Source: Chrysogorgia sp. JL179-B06 (taxonomy: Eukaryota > Cnidaria > Anthozoa > Scleralcyonacea > Chrysogorgiidae). Taken from it: a stretch of DNA of 64,000 bases. The DNA is taken from assembly GCA_035772405.1 (NCBI GenBank), contig JAYKKM010000375.1, positions 1,759,501 through 1,823,500 on the forward strand, given 5' to 3'. The position numbers were made by a program, and so were the translations under genes. Below the pieces are notes generated by a model. That model was given only the letters and a program-made list of their open reading frames with translations. It ran no database searches and was not told where the DNA came from. Shown here piece by piece: positions 24,641-40,400 of this stretch. The number at the start of each line of letters is the position of its first letter. The first letter of the stretch is position 1.

Positions 24641-24812
24641 ATACCAAAAAAATGAATGAACTATAAATAACATATATATATATATATAGATATATATAGA
24701 TAAATTTAGCGATAGAGACTGTCGTTAAGACATAAACTAGCGCATACAAAATCATACAGATAGAGTGCTCAATGCATAAGCAGAGCGGTATAACACAAGA
24801 TGAAAACACAAG

Positions 24813-25400
24813 TTACTTCATCGAATTTTTAATCACTACAGATCTGTTTCGTATGACAAGTGTTGAACTTGTGAGGTGATGAGAGAGGATACTTGTAAGA
24901 GGAGGATTACTATACTTCTTCCCAGAAAGAGGTGAGATTCCCATGTGGTTAGACACATGCACGTTATGTAGATGTCGGATTGTTTCTCTGATGTAAGAAG
25001 CTCCGCACTTCCGCACGTAAGATTATATACAACATGTGACTTAAGACGTAAGGGAATTTTATCTTTAAATGAAAAGAAGTGAAAAAGTCTAACTGAAGGA
25101 CGAGCGATAAATCTAATGTCAATTTGAGGATAGGCAGATGAGAGAAGTTTTCGGAGTTGGGTTCGGATTTGAACGAAGTGTTGTCCGTTAAACGGAAGAT
25201 AGAAATAAACAGTGCGTTTAGGAACTGTGGGTCGTTTAGGTGATTTTGAGAAAACTTTGTCGAGAAAAGCAGTAACACAGCTGTCGAGAAATTTCGCTGG
25301 ATAACCATTATTAATAAGGATGCGTTTTAGTTTTTCCAGTTCAACATTAAATATAGCATACGTAGAACAAATATTGAAGCTACGGTTAAGTAAGGAAAAG
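24813..25400 (-). pseudogene. Penelope-like element, RT C-terminus and GIY-YIG endonuclease remnant
   Basis: The minus strand, through several frames, shows ILINNGYP, VPKRTVYFYLPF, RLKSHVVYNL and CGASYIRETIRHLH, then SNHMGISPLSGKKYS and LTSILSHH. This order (RT linker, then a GIY-YIG nuclease with C-G-A-S-Y-I-G-E-T) is characteristic of Penelope-like retroelements. Here Gly of YIGET is Arg. Frameshifts and a 5' truncation near the (TA)n tract at 25424 make it dead. Downstream (24763-24800) lies the 'TTGAGCACTCT' core also found beside several (TA)n tracts. Confidence 0.75.
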
Positions 25401-25421
25401 ATCAGACCTCTTTTGTAAGAA

Positions 25422-25542
<121 letters not shown>

Positions 25543-25561
25543 CATTATATTTATTATTATT

Positions 25562-26270
<709 letters not shown>

Positions 26271-26336
<66 letters not shown>
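26271..26336. repeat. (TA)n microsatellite
   Basis: 66 bp TA tract joining the 3' end of a tRNA-derived repeat to the hAT-like element. Confidence 0.95.
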
Positions 26337-26339
<3 letters not shown>

Positions 26340-27190
26340 GGGCGGATCTAGGAATTTTTTAGTGTACGACAAAAGAAGGAAGTTGCGCAATCTAGGGGGG
26401 TGCGGGGACATGCCCCCCCGGATTTTTTTTTAAATTTGGCTCTCTGAAATGGCATTTCCTGCATTCTGACAAGATTTTTTTAGAAAAATCTTACAGTGCT
26501 AATTTGCGTTTTTATGGCCACATTTTACGATTTATTTTTAAAAAAAATGCTTTTGCACTTTTTTCAATCGTTATTGGAGAGCTTGTTTTGGATTGTTTCG
26601 CTCTGTCAGAGCTCATCAACATGCCTAGACATGGACAGCCAAGACATGGACAGACATGGACAGCCAAGGCTCCACACCTAGCCTTAGCTGCCAAATTCCT
26701 TCTCTGATTAGAAGAAATAAAGTAAATAGACCATATAATACATTTCATGGGTACCGACTGAGAGGAGCTAACACTCACTATGGCCTCACATCATCTTGCT
26801 CATATTAATTCTGAGTTTGCAAAAGCTTGAGTAGATAATTAGTTTTCCTTTAACTTATCAAGCTGAAAGACACTTGATGTATGTATATTTTATAACTACC
26901 AAATACTTTACCCCTTATCTACCCTGAGCTGTCTGGTTTTGAGGCGCCAGATACTCTCCTAAAGAGAAAGAGTTGTGAGAAGAGAAAAATAGACCATGTA
27001 GGACATTTCATGGACATAGAGAGAGCTCACTCTCTACATCATCCTGGTCATATTAACTACATATTACTTTATTCTATCCCTTATCTACCCCGAGCTGTCT
27101 GGTTTTGAGGCGCCAGTTACTCGCCAAAAGAGAAAGAATTTTGAGAAGAGAAAATAGACCATGTACTGTAGGATGTTTTATAATTGAACA
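26337..27190 (+). mobile_element. hAT-like non-autonomous element, copy 2, with tandem internal units
   Basis: Begins 'CAGGGGCGGATCTAGG' like the copy at 2631 and keeps the same order of blocks. Between about 26700 and 27190 a unit containing 'CTGTCTGGTTTTGAGGCGCC' and 'ATAGACCAT...ACATTTCATGG' is repeated about three times. A small 'ACATGGACAG' repeat lies at 26628-26665. No transposase or right terminus recognised. Confidence 0.55.
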
Positions 27191-27663
27191 CATTTTTTAT
27201 TAGAACATCAATATTTTCCAAATTGGTCGTACCTTTGGCTTTCTCTCTATAAGTAGCAATATCATACTCATGAATAAAATTTATTTGGGAAGTCCTGGTA
27301 GTATAGTTGAACTTGTGGATGGTGAAGTCGTTGCAGAAGGAGCAGGTGAGTTGGTTGCAGAAGGAGCAGCTGTTTTGCCACTTAATTCTGACGATGGAAC
27401 AAAAGCAATTGGTGTGTTTGATAGTATGGCAAGGTTTGGGGTCTGGTGTAGTTATAAAAGGAAAATAAATTTTAGATTGAACCAAATTTCCACTGGAATG
27501 TTTTTTAGACTTTGACAGGTTGGAGGAGATTTTTTGTGAAACATCCTTTTTTCTCCTCCTGTTGGCTCAGCATAAAACATAAGAGGGACAAAATGATTTG
27601 TTTGAAATACGTTACCTGATTCAACAATGCCTTGAAAACAAAATAGGATATGTACATCTGACA
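27191..27663. other. unidentified open frames
   Basis: Overlapping open frames exist on both strands (plus 27270-27515; minus 27452-27664). One minus frame is rich in Pro, Ser, Thr and Ala (SGKTAAPSATNSPAPSAT), like a linker. I recognise no domain and cannot choose a strand. Confidence 0.3.
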
Positions 27664-27665
27664 TA

Positions 27666-29108
27666 CAGTACTGCCTAGAAGTAACCTAACGAAAACCTAG
27701 GTCGAAGCTAGGTTGAACCTCGGTGCATCCTAGGGTCAACCTAAATCTCACCTCGGTTGATCCTATAGGTGCCACCTAGGTCTCACCTCGGTCTAACCTC
27801 GGTCTAACCTAGGTTTAACCTTTCGTAAGCAAGCGCGATTCTCACGTCGGAAATTATACGACACGTTCCGGAACGAGTAGATTTTTCCGAAGTTTGGCGT
27901 CCTTTGGCCATTTGAGAAAACCGCATCATACCATAAGGTTCACTACATCGTTTTGTAAATAATGGGGAAATTATCGCAATACGCCAGGGAACGAATTGTT
28001 TCGCTTTGGTCTTCATCAGTTCCGATAACAAAAAATCGCGGACATCCTTGAATTCAAACATCGAGATCGGCTTTAAATTTTATATCTTTCTCGGTATCGA
28101 CGAAATGGTGGGAATCTACGAGATGCGCCACGTTGTTGAAGCAAACCGCTTTTGAAAAAAGTAACACTTGAAGTTCATCGAGGAAACAATGAAAGCGAAT
28201 GACGAATTAACATCTGCCTAAAATAAATATCAAACTGGTGTACGAATGCGCCGTTGATGTCTCACGGAGGCATGAAAATTCGCGTTATTGCCAGTTTGTT
28301 CGAGAGCCAAACAGAATAAAGAGGCTCTTGTTCTGTTTGAATGCTTTAGCGGTAAAAGACGCGTTCGAGGACGTCATCGAACAATATGCACGTGCATATC
28401 ACTGGCAATATCACTAGCAAACTGAACAATGAACCGTTTCAAACGTCGAACTTCTCATGTACCGAACATTAGGTTCAACCATGTTGATTAATATTAATAT
28501 CAAAATATTATCGCATGAGGCATAACAAATATTCTTGTAACGAATAAATCACCTAAGCGCAGCGCGCAGGTCAATATATTATTCTTGTTAAAGCGGCTTT
28601 TTGTTTACATTCGTATTTGGTTCGTATATTTTACCTGAATGGAATCAGGAAAGGAATCGTCTGAAAGTAAACTGAAACCGACAGATCGTGATTTTGGACA
28701 TTGGTGGTGCCATTTGCCACAAACTACAACTCCAAACCATATTCCAAACGCTATCACTGTTTAATCACAAACTCACTGGTTGGTTTCACAAATCAAAAGT
28801 CCGCTGTTTACACAGCACTCTACTTTTTACACCGAGAGTAATATTTGATTTTGGATGGGACAGCATACTGTCATACTGTTATTGACACACGCGCGATACT
28901 GAATAGTCGGACAAGGCCGGAAGCCGAAGTGTTTAGTCGACGAGTTTTTCTCATGCGGTTGGTTTTGTCGACCGCAACCTCACCGCTAATCCACCGCAAC
29001 CTCACCGCCAATTAACCGCTAATCCACCGCAACCTCACCGCTAATCCACCGCAACCTCACCGCTAAATGACCGCAACCGCAGTGTTAGGTTATTTCTAGG
29101 CAGTACTG
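27666..29108 (+). mobile_element. Tc1/mariner-like element, 1.44 kb, TA-flanked
   Basis: Inverted termini: 'CAGTACTGCCTAGAAGTAAC' begins at 27666 and the complement, with one mismatch ('GTTATTTCTAGGCAGTACTG'), ends at 29108. Each end is flanked by TA (27664-27665, 29109-29110). Just inside the left end is a minisatellite of CCTAGGTC/CACCTCGGT words (27690-27825). Inside the right end is a 'CCGCAACCTCACCGCTAAT' minisatellite (28970-29080). The interior carries transposase remnants at 27962-28405. The TA duplication and CAGT start fit Tc1/mariner. Confidence 0.85.
27962..28405 (+). pseudogene. Tc1/mariner-like transposase relic, N-terminal half
   Basis: ATG at 27962 gives MGKLSQYARERIVSLW, the usual start of one transposase group. 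A frameshift leads to KIADILEFKHRDRL (first helix-turn-helix), then NDELTSA near 28195. The best part, about 28290-28400, reads RYCQFVREPNRIKRL and then FCLNALAVKDAFEDVI, the linker just before the first catalytic Asp. The catalytic domain is missing. At least three frameshifts or stops make it dead. Confidence 0.7.
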
Positions 29109-29110
29109 TA

Positions 29111-29596
29111 CCTCTCAAAGGTGGACACGGTTCTACTTTACAATTAAAAAGTAATTTAAATTTCTGTTCCCCACAGTCAGGGTAATAACAAAAAATATTT
29201 CTGCTTGTAACAGAAACCAAACCAAGAATACATAAGAAACTAGATCATGTGTTATCACAACAGTTTAAAATAGCTTCTTTTTTAACAAGCTGATTCGCAG
29301 AACAGCCAGAATCTATACTAGGAGATCTATATTTAAAAGCCAGATACAAAGTCAAAACACAATCCAAATAAACACAATCCAAATAAACACAATCCAAATA
29401 ATCATTACATTTTTCTCGCTTTCGCGCTAAATAGTTCGAGCGCGGAAGAGCAAAAATGAAATTTTTGAAAATTTCAAAAGTTTCAAAATTTATATACAAT
29501 TTTTAAAAGTTTGAATATTTATTTTTGAAATTTTAAAAACATGTTTAAAAAGTTTTTAAACTAATTAATTCATGAATAAATATATATATATATAAA

Positions 29597-29635
<39 letters not shown>

Positions 29636-29744
29636 AAACGACAAACAGCAAAACCCGCCTCGGCCAATTCAACATCTATAGATTACAAAATAACAGTCCA
29701 CGACCCAAAACCAACTATAAACCAATTTAATAAATTTTCGACTG
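29111..29744. other. intergenic, with small repeats
   Basis: About 29360-29402 has three tandem copies of 'AAACACAATCCAAAT'. 29580-29632 is a (TA)n tract with AAAG interruptions. No gene recognised. Confidence 0.5.
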
Positions 29745-30103
29745 CATGCGAGTTCTGTATATATGGTGGTAATGCCGGGACTGCACTAGCAATCGCAGGG
29801 TCGCGGGTTCAATTCCTACCGGAAGGCCGCTAAGTTGCATTTTTCGCAACTGGTCCCGGTTTGGTCTTAAAATGTATGTATTCCAACACTCGAAATTTTC
29901 CTTCACCATAAAATCCTTTCAACATGTAGTTTGATCGAGTGAAATGCCAAATATTACCTATAATATACCCAGAATCTTATCCCGGCATTACCACCATATA
30001 TACAGAACTCGTGACTAGGCTCTCGGCAACGGCTTCCGTAGCTCAGTGGTCAGAGCACTGCACTAGCAATTGCAGGGTCGCGGGTTCAATTCCTACCGGA
30101 AGG
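29745..30103 (+). repeat. tRNA-derived 276-bp repeat, interrupted by the retrotransposon
   Basis: A unit with a deleted tRNA 5' half (about 29779 onward) is followed by a full unit whose tRNA-like domain is 30032-30103. That unit stops at 'CCGGAAGG', where the retrotransposon begins. The rest of it resumes after the element, at 32941. Confidence 0.9.
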
Positions 30104-32814
30104 ACTGTGTGGCCTTTTGTGAATTTATCAACCAAACTTACGACGATGCGGTTCACTGGCAAAGGAATATTTTCAAATTGCCTTCCGGCAAGGCAGGTAA
30201 AGCCTTTATTAAATTACAGACGGAGTGGCTGGCAAGATTCAATAATAAAGATGGTTTTATGGGCATCGCAATGAAAGTATTTATGACCCTACCCATGATT
30301 CTTCTTCAAATAAATTCTCCTCATTCGAAAGCCAAAGAAAATGCTTCGGTTCTTCTTCGTCGTATTGAACTATTTACGAATGGGGATTTTGATCGTCTGC
30401 TTAATGAATGTCGAGAAATACAACGAAATTTGAAGCCAAGGAAGTCTAAAGGAAACGTGTCTATAACCTTTGCCAAATTGATGCTTCAAGGTAAAACGCA
30501 TGCGGCTCTACGCTTTCTCAGTGATGAGAATAACGGTGGGGTCATTCCGCTGTCAGATGAAGTCCTAGATGCTTTACGCGAGAAACATCCATCTCCTGCT
30601 GTTATACAACCAGATAGTCTTTTATTTGGCCCAATTATAGATCTTCGAGTTATCAGATTTCAAGTTGATGAGCAAAAAATTCTAGCCTTTGCAAGAACTC
30701 TGAAGGGCTCCGCTGGTCCCTCGGGCATTGATGCAAATTCATTCATTCGTATCATTTGTTCAAACCAATTTAAAAGAGAAGGTAAAGATCTTCGGGAACA
30801 AATCGCCTCCTTTGCCAACCGCCTAGCCACCGAAAGCCTGGATCCTTCCTGTTTGGAAACATATGTGGCCAACCGGCTAATTCCAATCGATAAAGCACCT
30901 GGTATTAGACCTATTGGAGTAGGTGAGATTCTTCGCCGTTTGGTTGGGAAAGTTCTAGCCAGTGATTTAAAGAATGATTTTAAAGAAGCATCTGGGCCAA
31001 TCCAGGTTTGCGCTGGCCATATAGCTGGTGCCGAAGCAGCCATTCACGAATCCATTTTTGAAGAAGATAATACGCAGGGTGTTCTACTTATCGATGCGTC
31101 AAATGCGTTTAACTGTTTGAACCGACGGGTAGCGCTTCATAACTTTTTGATCATGTGTCCTAGAGCGGCAATTGTATTAATTAATACCTACCGGATTCCA
31201 TCAAGAATATTCCTAGCCGGTGATGGAGAGCTGTTATCACAAGAAGGTACCACTCAGGGAGATCCTCTTGCCATGCCTTTCTATGCGGTGTCTATTTCGA
31301 TTCTAATCTACTCTTTAAGGGTCGAGGTGGAATCTGTAAAACAGGTTTGGTATGCCGACGATGCGACTGCGGCTGGGAATCTTCATTCCTTGCTGATTTT
31401 CTTAAATCGCCTAATAACTGACGGCGCAAAGTTTGGCTACATCGTTAACCCAAGTAAATCATGGCTTATCCTGAAGGATTCGTCTGATCTATCGAGAGCC
31501 GCTGAGCTGTTCAAAGATCTTGACATCCGGATCACAACTGAAGGGTACAGTCTACTTGGAGCAGTTATTGGTTCTTCTTCCTTTAAAGAATAATTTGTTG
31601 CTAACCATGTTTCAGTATGGTGCAATGAATTAGAAAAACTCAGTATGATCGCCAAATCGCAACCTCAAGCCGCATATTGTGCATTCGTTCATGGTTTTAG
31701 GCATAAATTTATGTACTATTTAAGAACTATCTCTGATATCTCCGACCTACTCCAGCCAGTTGAAGAAGTAATTGCCGAAAATTTGTTGCCTACCCTCTTT
31801 GATCAAGGAATCTCAGATTTGGACAGGGAAATCTTTGCTCTCCCAACGCGTCATGGTGGCCTTGGTATTCCCTGCCTTCAAAATGAGTCTGCTTTTGAAC
31901 TTGAAAATTCGAAAACGCTCAGTACGCAACTTGTTGATTTAATTATTCAACAATCAAATTCCTTGGTTCCAGATGAACAAGTCTTGGAAAATACAAGATC
32001 ATCCTTGAAGATTCTACGAACAACAAGATTAAAGAATACAGCCGATACCCTAGACCAACGTTTGTCCCAGGAACAACTTAGGACTATCTCACTCGCTCGA
32101 GACAAAGGTGCTTCCGGTTGGCTGAACGTGCTCCCTTTGGAAGATGAAGGGTACGTTTTGAACAAAGAAGAATTCCGCGATGCTCTCGCCATGAGATATG
32201 ATAAATGTATCTCAAATCTTCCAAGCTTCTGCCCATGTGGTAAGCAGTTCAATCTGACTCATGCGATGGATTGTAAAAAGGGTGGCTTCATTCATGCCCG
32301 TCATAATAATGTTAGAAATTTGGAAGCCTCCCTTCTTTCTGAAGTTTGCAAAGATGTCGCTATCGAACCAAGATTGATTCCTGTCACCGGAGAAACTTTT
32401 GAATTAAGATCATCCAACATCGAAGATGATTCAAGGCTCGACGTTAAAGCCAGAGGCTTTTATAGGCAAGGTCAAGTTGCCTTTTTTGATGTTAGAATTG
32501 TACATCTCAATGCAGAATCAAACAAATCACAACCTACAGAGAAAGTACTCCTGAAACACGAACACGAAAAGAAGAGAGCGTACAACAGAAGAGTATTAGA
32601 AATCGAGCACGGAGTTTTCACGCCCCTGGTTTTTGGATTCAATGGAGCAATGGGCAAGGAATGTACAAGATTCCACAAGTTACTTGCTTTGAAGATTGCA
32701 GAGAAGCAGGACAAGCCTTACTCAATTGTCATGTCTCGGATACGCACAAAACTTTCTTTTTGTTTAATTAGATCTTACCTTCTATGTTTAAGGGGATCAC
32801 GTACTGTTTTTTAA
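30104..32814 (+). pseudogene. RT and restriction-like endonuclease polyprotein, one in-frame stop
   Basis: Single reading frame, broken only by TAA at 31591-31593. RT motifs in order: GPSGIDANSF, RPIGVGEILRRLVGK, LLIDASNAFN (motif A), TTQGDPLAMP (motif B, about 31255), VWYADDATAA (motif C, YADD at 31351-31362) and NPSKSWLI. After the stop the frame continues with IAKSQPQAAY. At 32230 there is a CCHC finger (CPCGKQFNLTHAMDC), then KKGGF..RHN, RLDV and FFDVRI with EHEKKRAY, which fit a PD-(D/E)XK-type nuclease. The first codon is not an own ATG; an upstream ATG at 30070 lies in the target repeat. The N-terminal DNA-binding domain expected for such proteins is absent. The stop separates RT from nuclease, so this copy is probably inactive, but decay is slight. 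Confidence 0.85.
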
Positions 32815-32940
32815 ACATTATTTTGTTTTTGAACAATTGTTTTAATAATCTTGTTTCTTGACATTTTTTATGAGCCTTTTTTATTAACAATATTTTTATC
32901 TTTGTATTATATTGTACTTCATTAATAAATTTACATTGTC
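30104..32940 (+). mobile_element. non-LTR retrotransposon with restriction-like endonuclease, in a tRNA-like target
   Basis: The 2,837-bp element is flanked by a perfect 15-bp direct repeat, 'ATTCCTACCGGAAGG', at 30089-30103 and 32941-32955. This is the T-arm/acceptor-stem part of the tRNA-like domain, so the insertion interrupts a single 276-bp unit. There is no poly(A) tail; the 3' end is 'TTTACATTGTC'. The coding frame is already open at the first base of the element, so it is probably 5'-truncated. Elements with this nuclease, such as R2 and NeSL, are often site-specific (established knowledge). Confidence 0.85.
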
Positions 32941-33655
32941 ATTCCTACCGGAAGGCCGCTAAGTTGCATTTTTCGCAACTGGTCCCGGTTTGGTCTTAAA
33001 ATGTATGTATTCCAACACTCGAAATTTTCCTTCACCATAAAATCCTTTCAACATGTAGTTTGATCGAGTGAAATGCCAAATATTACCTATAATATACCCA
33101 GAATCTTATCCCGGCATTACCACCATATATACATAACTCGTGACTAGGCTCTCGGCAACGGCTTCCGTAGCTCAGTGGTCAGAGCACTGCACTAGCAATC
33201 GCAGGGTCGCGGGTTCAATTCCTACCGGAAGGCCGCTAAGTTGCATTTTTCGCAACTGGTCCCGGTTTGGTCTTAAAATGTATGTATTCCAACAATCGAA
33301 ATTTTCCTTCACCATAAAATCCTTTCAACATGTAGTTTGATCGAGTGAAATGCCAAATATTACCTATAATATACCCAGAATCTTATCCCGGCATTACCAC
33401 CATATATACAGAACTCGTGACTAGGCTCTCGGCAACGGCTTCCGCAGCTCAGTGGTCAGAGCATTGCACTAGCAATCGCAGGGTCGCGGATTCAATTCCT
33501 ACCGGAAGGCCGCTAAGTTGCATTTTTCGCAACTGGTCCCGGTTTGGTCTTAAAATGTATGTATTCCAACACTCGAAATTTTCCTTCACCATAAAATCCT
33601 TTCAACATGTAGTTTGATCGAGTGAAATGCCAAATATTACCTATATATATATATA
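32941..33655 (+). repeat. tRNA-derived 276-bp repeat, remainder plus two units
   Basis: Continues the unit split by the retrotransposon, then two further units with tRNA-like domains at 33161-33232 and 33438-33509. The last ends 'ATTACCTATATATA' in TA-rich DNA. These copies have 'CATAAAATCC' where the 37-42 kb array has 'CATAAATCC', and 'CGCAGGGTCG' where the array has 'CGCAGAGTCG'. Confidence 0.92.
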
Positions 33656-35545
<1,890 letters not shown>

Positions 35546-35605
35546 GAATGTGATGTTGTTCACGGAACGTTGAAAGTGCTCAATACCATAAAGGTAGAGC
35601 GAATT

Positions 35606-35610
<5 letters not shown>
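35546..35610 (-). repeat. TA-tract-associated core segment
   Basis: Minus strand 'CGCTCTACCTTTATGGTATT' followed by 'GAGCACTTTC'. The same core occurs at 42451-42500, 37287-37345, 1011-1080 (complement) and 24763-24800 (minus), always beside a foldback, a TA tract or Penelope coding remnants. Confidence 0.65.
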
Positions 35611-37080
<1,470 letters not shown>

Positions 37081-37089
37081 TACCTATTA

Positions 37090-37091
<2 letters not shown>

Positions 37092-37170
<79 letters not shown>
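37092..37170. repeat. (TA)n microsatellite
   Basis: Pure TA after 'CTATTACCTATTACC'. Its last bases form the outer ends of the palindrome. Confidence 0.95.
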
Positions 37171-37175
<5 letters not shown>

Positions 37176-37286
37176 TTTCGCTTACCTCAAAACTGGTCTG
37201 CTACAACTTGTTTCATCTGTAAAAGCTTTTACAGATGAAACAAGTTGTAGCAGACCAGTTTTGAGGTAAGCGAAAATATAATATAT
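37165..37286. repeat. perfect spacer-less palindrome, 61-bp arms
   Basis: Each base from 37165 to 37225 pairs with 37286 back to 37226. The centre is AAAAG|CTTTT. Each arm includes 'TTACCTCAAAACTGGTC' and 'GCTACAACTTGTTTCATC' or its complement. A perfect 122-bp palindrome is unstable in most cloning hosts. A degenerate relative lies at 1011-1162. Confidence 0.95.
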
Positions 37287-37345
37287 TTGCTCTAACTATA
37301 TGTTGTTGAGCACTCTTTGCATTTCGTAGACCAAAACCTACACGT
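37287..37345 (+). repeat. TA-tract-associated core segment
   Basis: 'TTGCTCTAACTATATGTTG' then 'TTGAGCACTCTTTGCATTTC', a sister of the segments at 35546, 42451, 24763 and (inverted) 1011-1080. Confidence 0.65.
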
Positions 37346-37349
37346 ATAT

Positions 37350-37445
<96 letters not shown>

Positions 37446-37452
37446 AATATAT
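37346..37452. repeat. (TA)n microsatellite
   Basis: TA tract with AATA/TTATA interruptions between the core segment and the tRNA-like array. Confidence 0.95.
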
Positions 37453-40400
37453 TGAAAGGATTTATTTGCCGAGAGCCTAGTCACGAAATATTATAGGTAA
37501 TATTTGGCATTTCACTCGATCAAACTACATGTTGAAAGGATTTATGGTGAAGGAAAATTTCGAGTGTTGGAATACATACATTTTAAGACCAAACCGGGAC
37601 CAGTTGCGTTCCGGTAGGAATTGAACCCGCGACTCTGCGATTGCTAGTGCAGTGCTCTGACCACTGAGCTACGGAAGCCGTTGCCGAGAGCCTAGTCACG
37701 AGTTCTGTATATATGGTGGTAATGCCGGGATAAGATTCTGGGTATATTATAGGTAATATTTGGCATTTCACTCGATCAAACTACATGTTGAAAGGATTTA
37801 TGGTGAAGGAAAATTTCGAGTGTTGGAATACATACATTTTAAGACCAAACCGGGACCAGTTGCGAAAAATGCAACTTAGCGGCCTTCCGGTAGGAATTGA
37901 ACCCGCGACTCTGCGATTGCTAGTGCAGTGCTCTGACCACTGAGCTACGGAAGCCGTTGCCGAGAGCCTAGTCACGAGTTCTGTATATATGGTGGTAATG
38001 CCGGGATAAGATTCTGGGTATATTATAGGTAATATTTGGCATTTCACTCGATCAAACTACATGTTGAAAGGATTTATGGTGAAGGAAAATTTCGAGTGTT
38101 GGAATACATACATTTTAAGACCAAACCGGGACCAGTTGCGAAAAATGCAACTTAGCGGCCTTCCGGTAGGAATTGAACCCGCGACTCTGCGATTGCTAGT
38201 GCAGTGCTCTGACCACTGAGCTACGGAAGCCGTTGCCGAGAGCCTAGTCACGAGTTCTGTATATATGGTGGTAATGCCGGGATAAGATTCTGGGTATATT
38301 ATAGGTAATATTTGGCATTTCACTCGATCAAACTACATGTTGAAAGGATTTATGGTGAAGGAAAATTTCGAGTGTTGGAATACATACATTTTAAGACCAA
38401 ACCGGGACCAGTTGCGAAAAATGCAACTTAGCGGCCTTCCGGTAGGAATTGAACCCGCGACTGTGCGATTGCTAGTGCAGTGCTCTGACCACTGAGCTAC
38501 GGAAGCCGTTGCCGAGAGCCTAGTCACGAGTTCTGTATATATGGTGGTAATGCCGGATAAGATTCTGGGTATATTATAGGTAATATTTGGCATTTCACTC
38601 GATCAAACTACATGTTGAAAGGATTTATGGTGAAGGAAAATTTCGAGTGTTGGAATACATACATTTTAAGACCAAACCGGGACCAGTTGCGAAAAATGCA
38701 ACTTAGCGGCCTTCCGGTAGGAATTGAACCCGCGACTCTGCGATTGCTAGTGCAGTGCTCTGACCACTGAGCTACGGAAGCCGTTGCCGAGAGCCTAGTC
38801 ACGAGTTCTGTATATATGGTGGTAATGCCGGGATAAGATTCTGGGTATATTATAGGTAATATTTGGCATTTCACTCGATCAAACTACATGTTGAAAGGAT
38901 TTATGGTGAAGGAAAATTTCGAGTGTTGGAATACATACATTTTAAGACCAAACCGGGACCAGTTGCGAAAAATGCAACTTAGCGGCCTTCCGGTAGGAAT
39001 TGAACCCGCGACTCTGCGATTGCTAGTGCAGTGCTCTGACCACTGAGCTACGGAAGCCGTTGCCGAGAGCCTAGTCACGAGTTCTGTATATATGGTGGTA
39101 ATGCCGGGATAAGATTCTGGGTATATTATAGGTAATATTTGGCATTTCACTCGATCAAACTACATGTTGAAAGGATTTATGGTGAAGGAAAATTTCGAGT
39201 GTTGGAATACATACATTTTAAGACCAAACCGGGACCAGTTGCGAAAAATGCAACTTAGCGGCCTTCCGGTAGGAATTGAACCCGCGACTCTGCGATTGCT
39301 AGTGCAGTGCTCTGACCACTGAGCTACGGAAGCCGTTGCCGAGAGCCTAGTCACGAGTTCTGTATATATGGTGGTAATGCCGGGATAAGATTCTGGGTAT
39401 ATTATAGGTAATATTTGGCATTTCACTCGATCAAACTACATGTTGAAAGGATTTATGGTGAAGGAAAATTTCGAGTGTTGGAATACATACATTTTAAGAC
39501 CAAACCGGGACCAGTTGCGAAAAATGCAACTTAGCGGCCTTCCGGTAGGAATTGAACCCGCGACTCTGCGATTGCTAGTGCAGTGCTCTGACCACTGAGC
39601 TACGGAAGCCGTTGCCGAGAGCCTAGTCACGAGTTCTGTATATATGGTGGTAATGCCGGGATAAGATTCTGGGTATATTATAGGTAATATTTGGCATTTC
39701 ACTCGATCAAACTACATGTTGAAAGGATTTATGGTGAAGGAAAATTTCGAGTGTTGGAATACATACATTTTAAGACCAAACCGGGACCAGTTGCGAAAAA
39801 TGCAACTTAGCGGCCTTCCGGTAGGAATTGAACCCGCGACTCTGCGATTGCTAGTGCAGTGCTCTGACCACTGAGCTACGGAAGCCGTTGCCGAGAGCCT
39901 AGTCACGAGTTCTGTATATATGGTGGTAATGCCGGGATAAGATTCTGGGTATATTATAGGTAATATTTGGCATTTCACTCGATCAAACTACATGTTGAAA
40001 GGATTTATGGTGAAGGAAAATTTCGAGTGTTGGAATACATACATTTTAAGACCAAACCGGGACCAGTTGCGAAAAATGCAACTTAGCGGCCTTCCGGTAG
40101 GAATTGAACCCGCGACTCTGCGATTGCTAGTGCAGTGCTCTGACCACTGAGCTACGGAAGCCGTTGCCGAGAGCCTAGTCACGAGTTCTGTATATATGGT
40201 GGTAATGCCGGGATAAGATTCTGGGTATATTATAGGTAATATTTGGCATTTCACTCGATCAAACTACATGTTGAAAGGATTTATGGTGAAGGAAAATTTC
40301 GAGTGTTGGAATACATACATTTTAAGACCAAACCGGGACCAGTTGCGAAAAATGCAACTTAGCGGCCTTCCGGTAGGAATTGAACCCGCGACTCTGCGAT

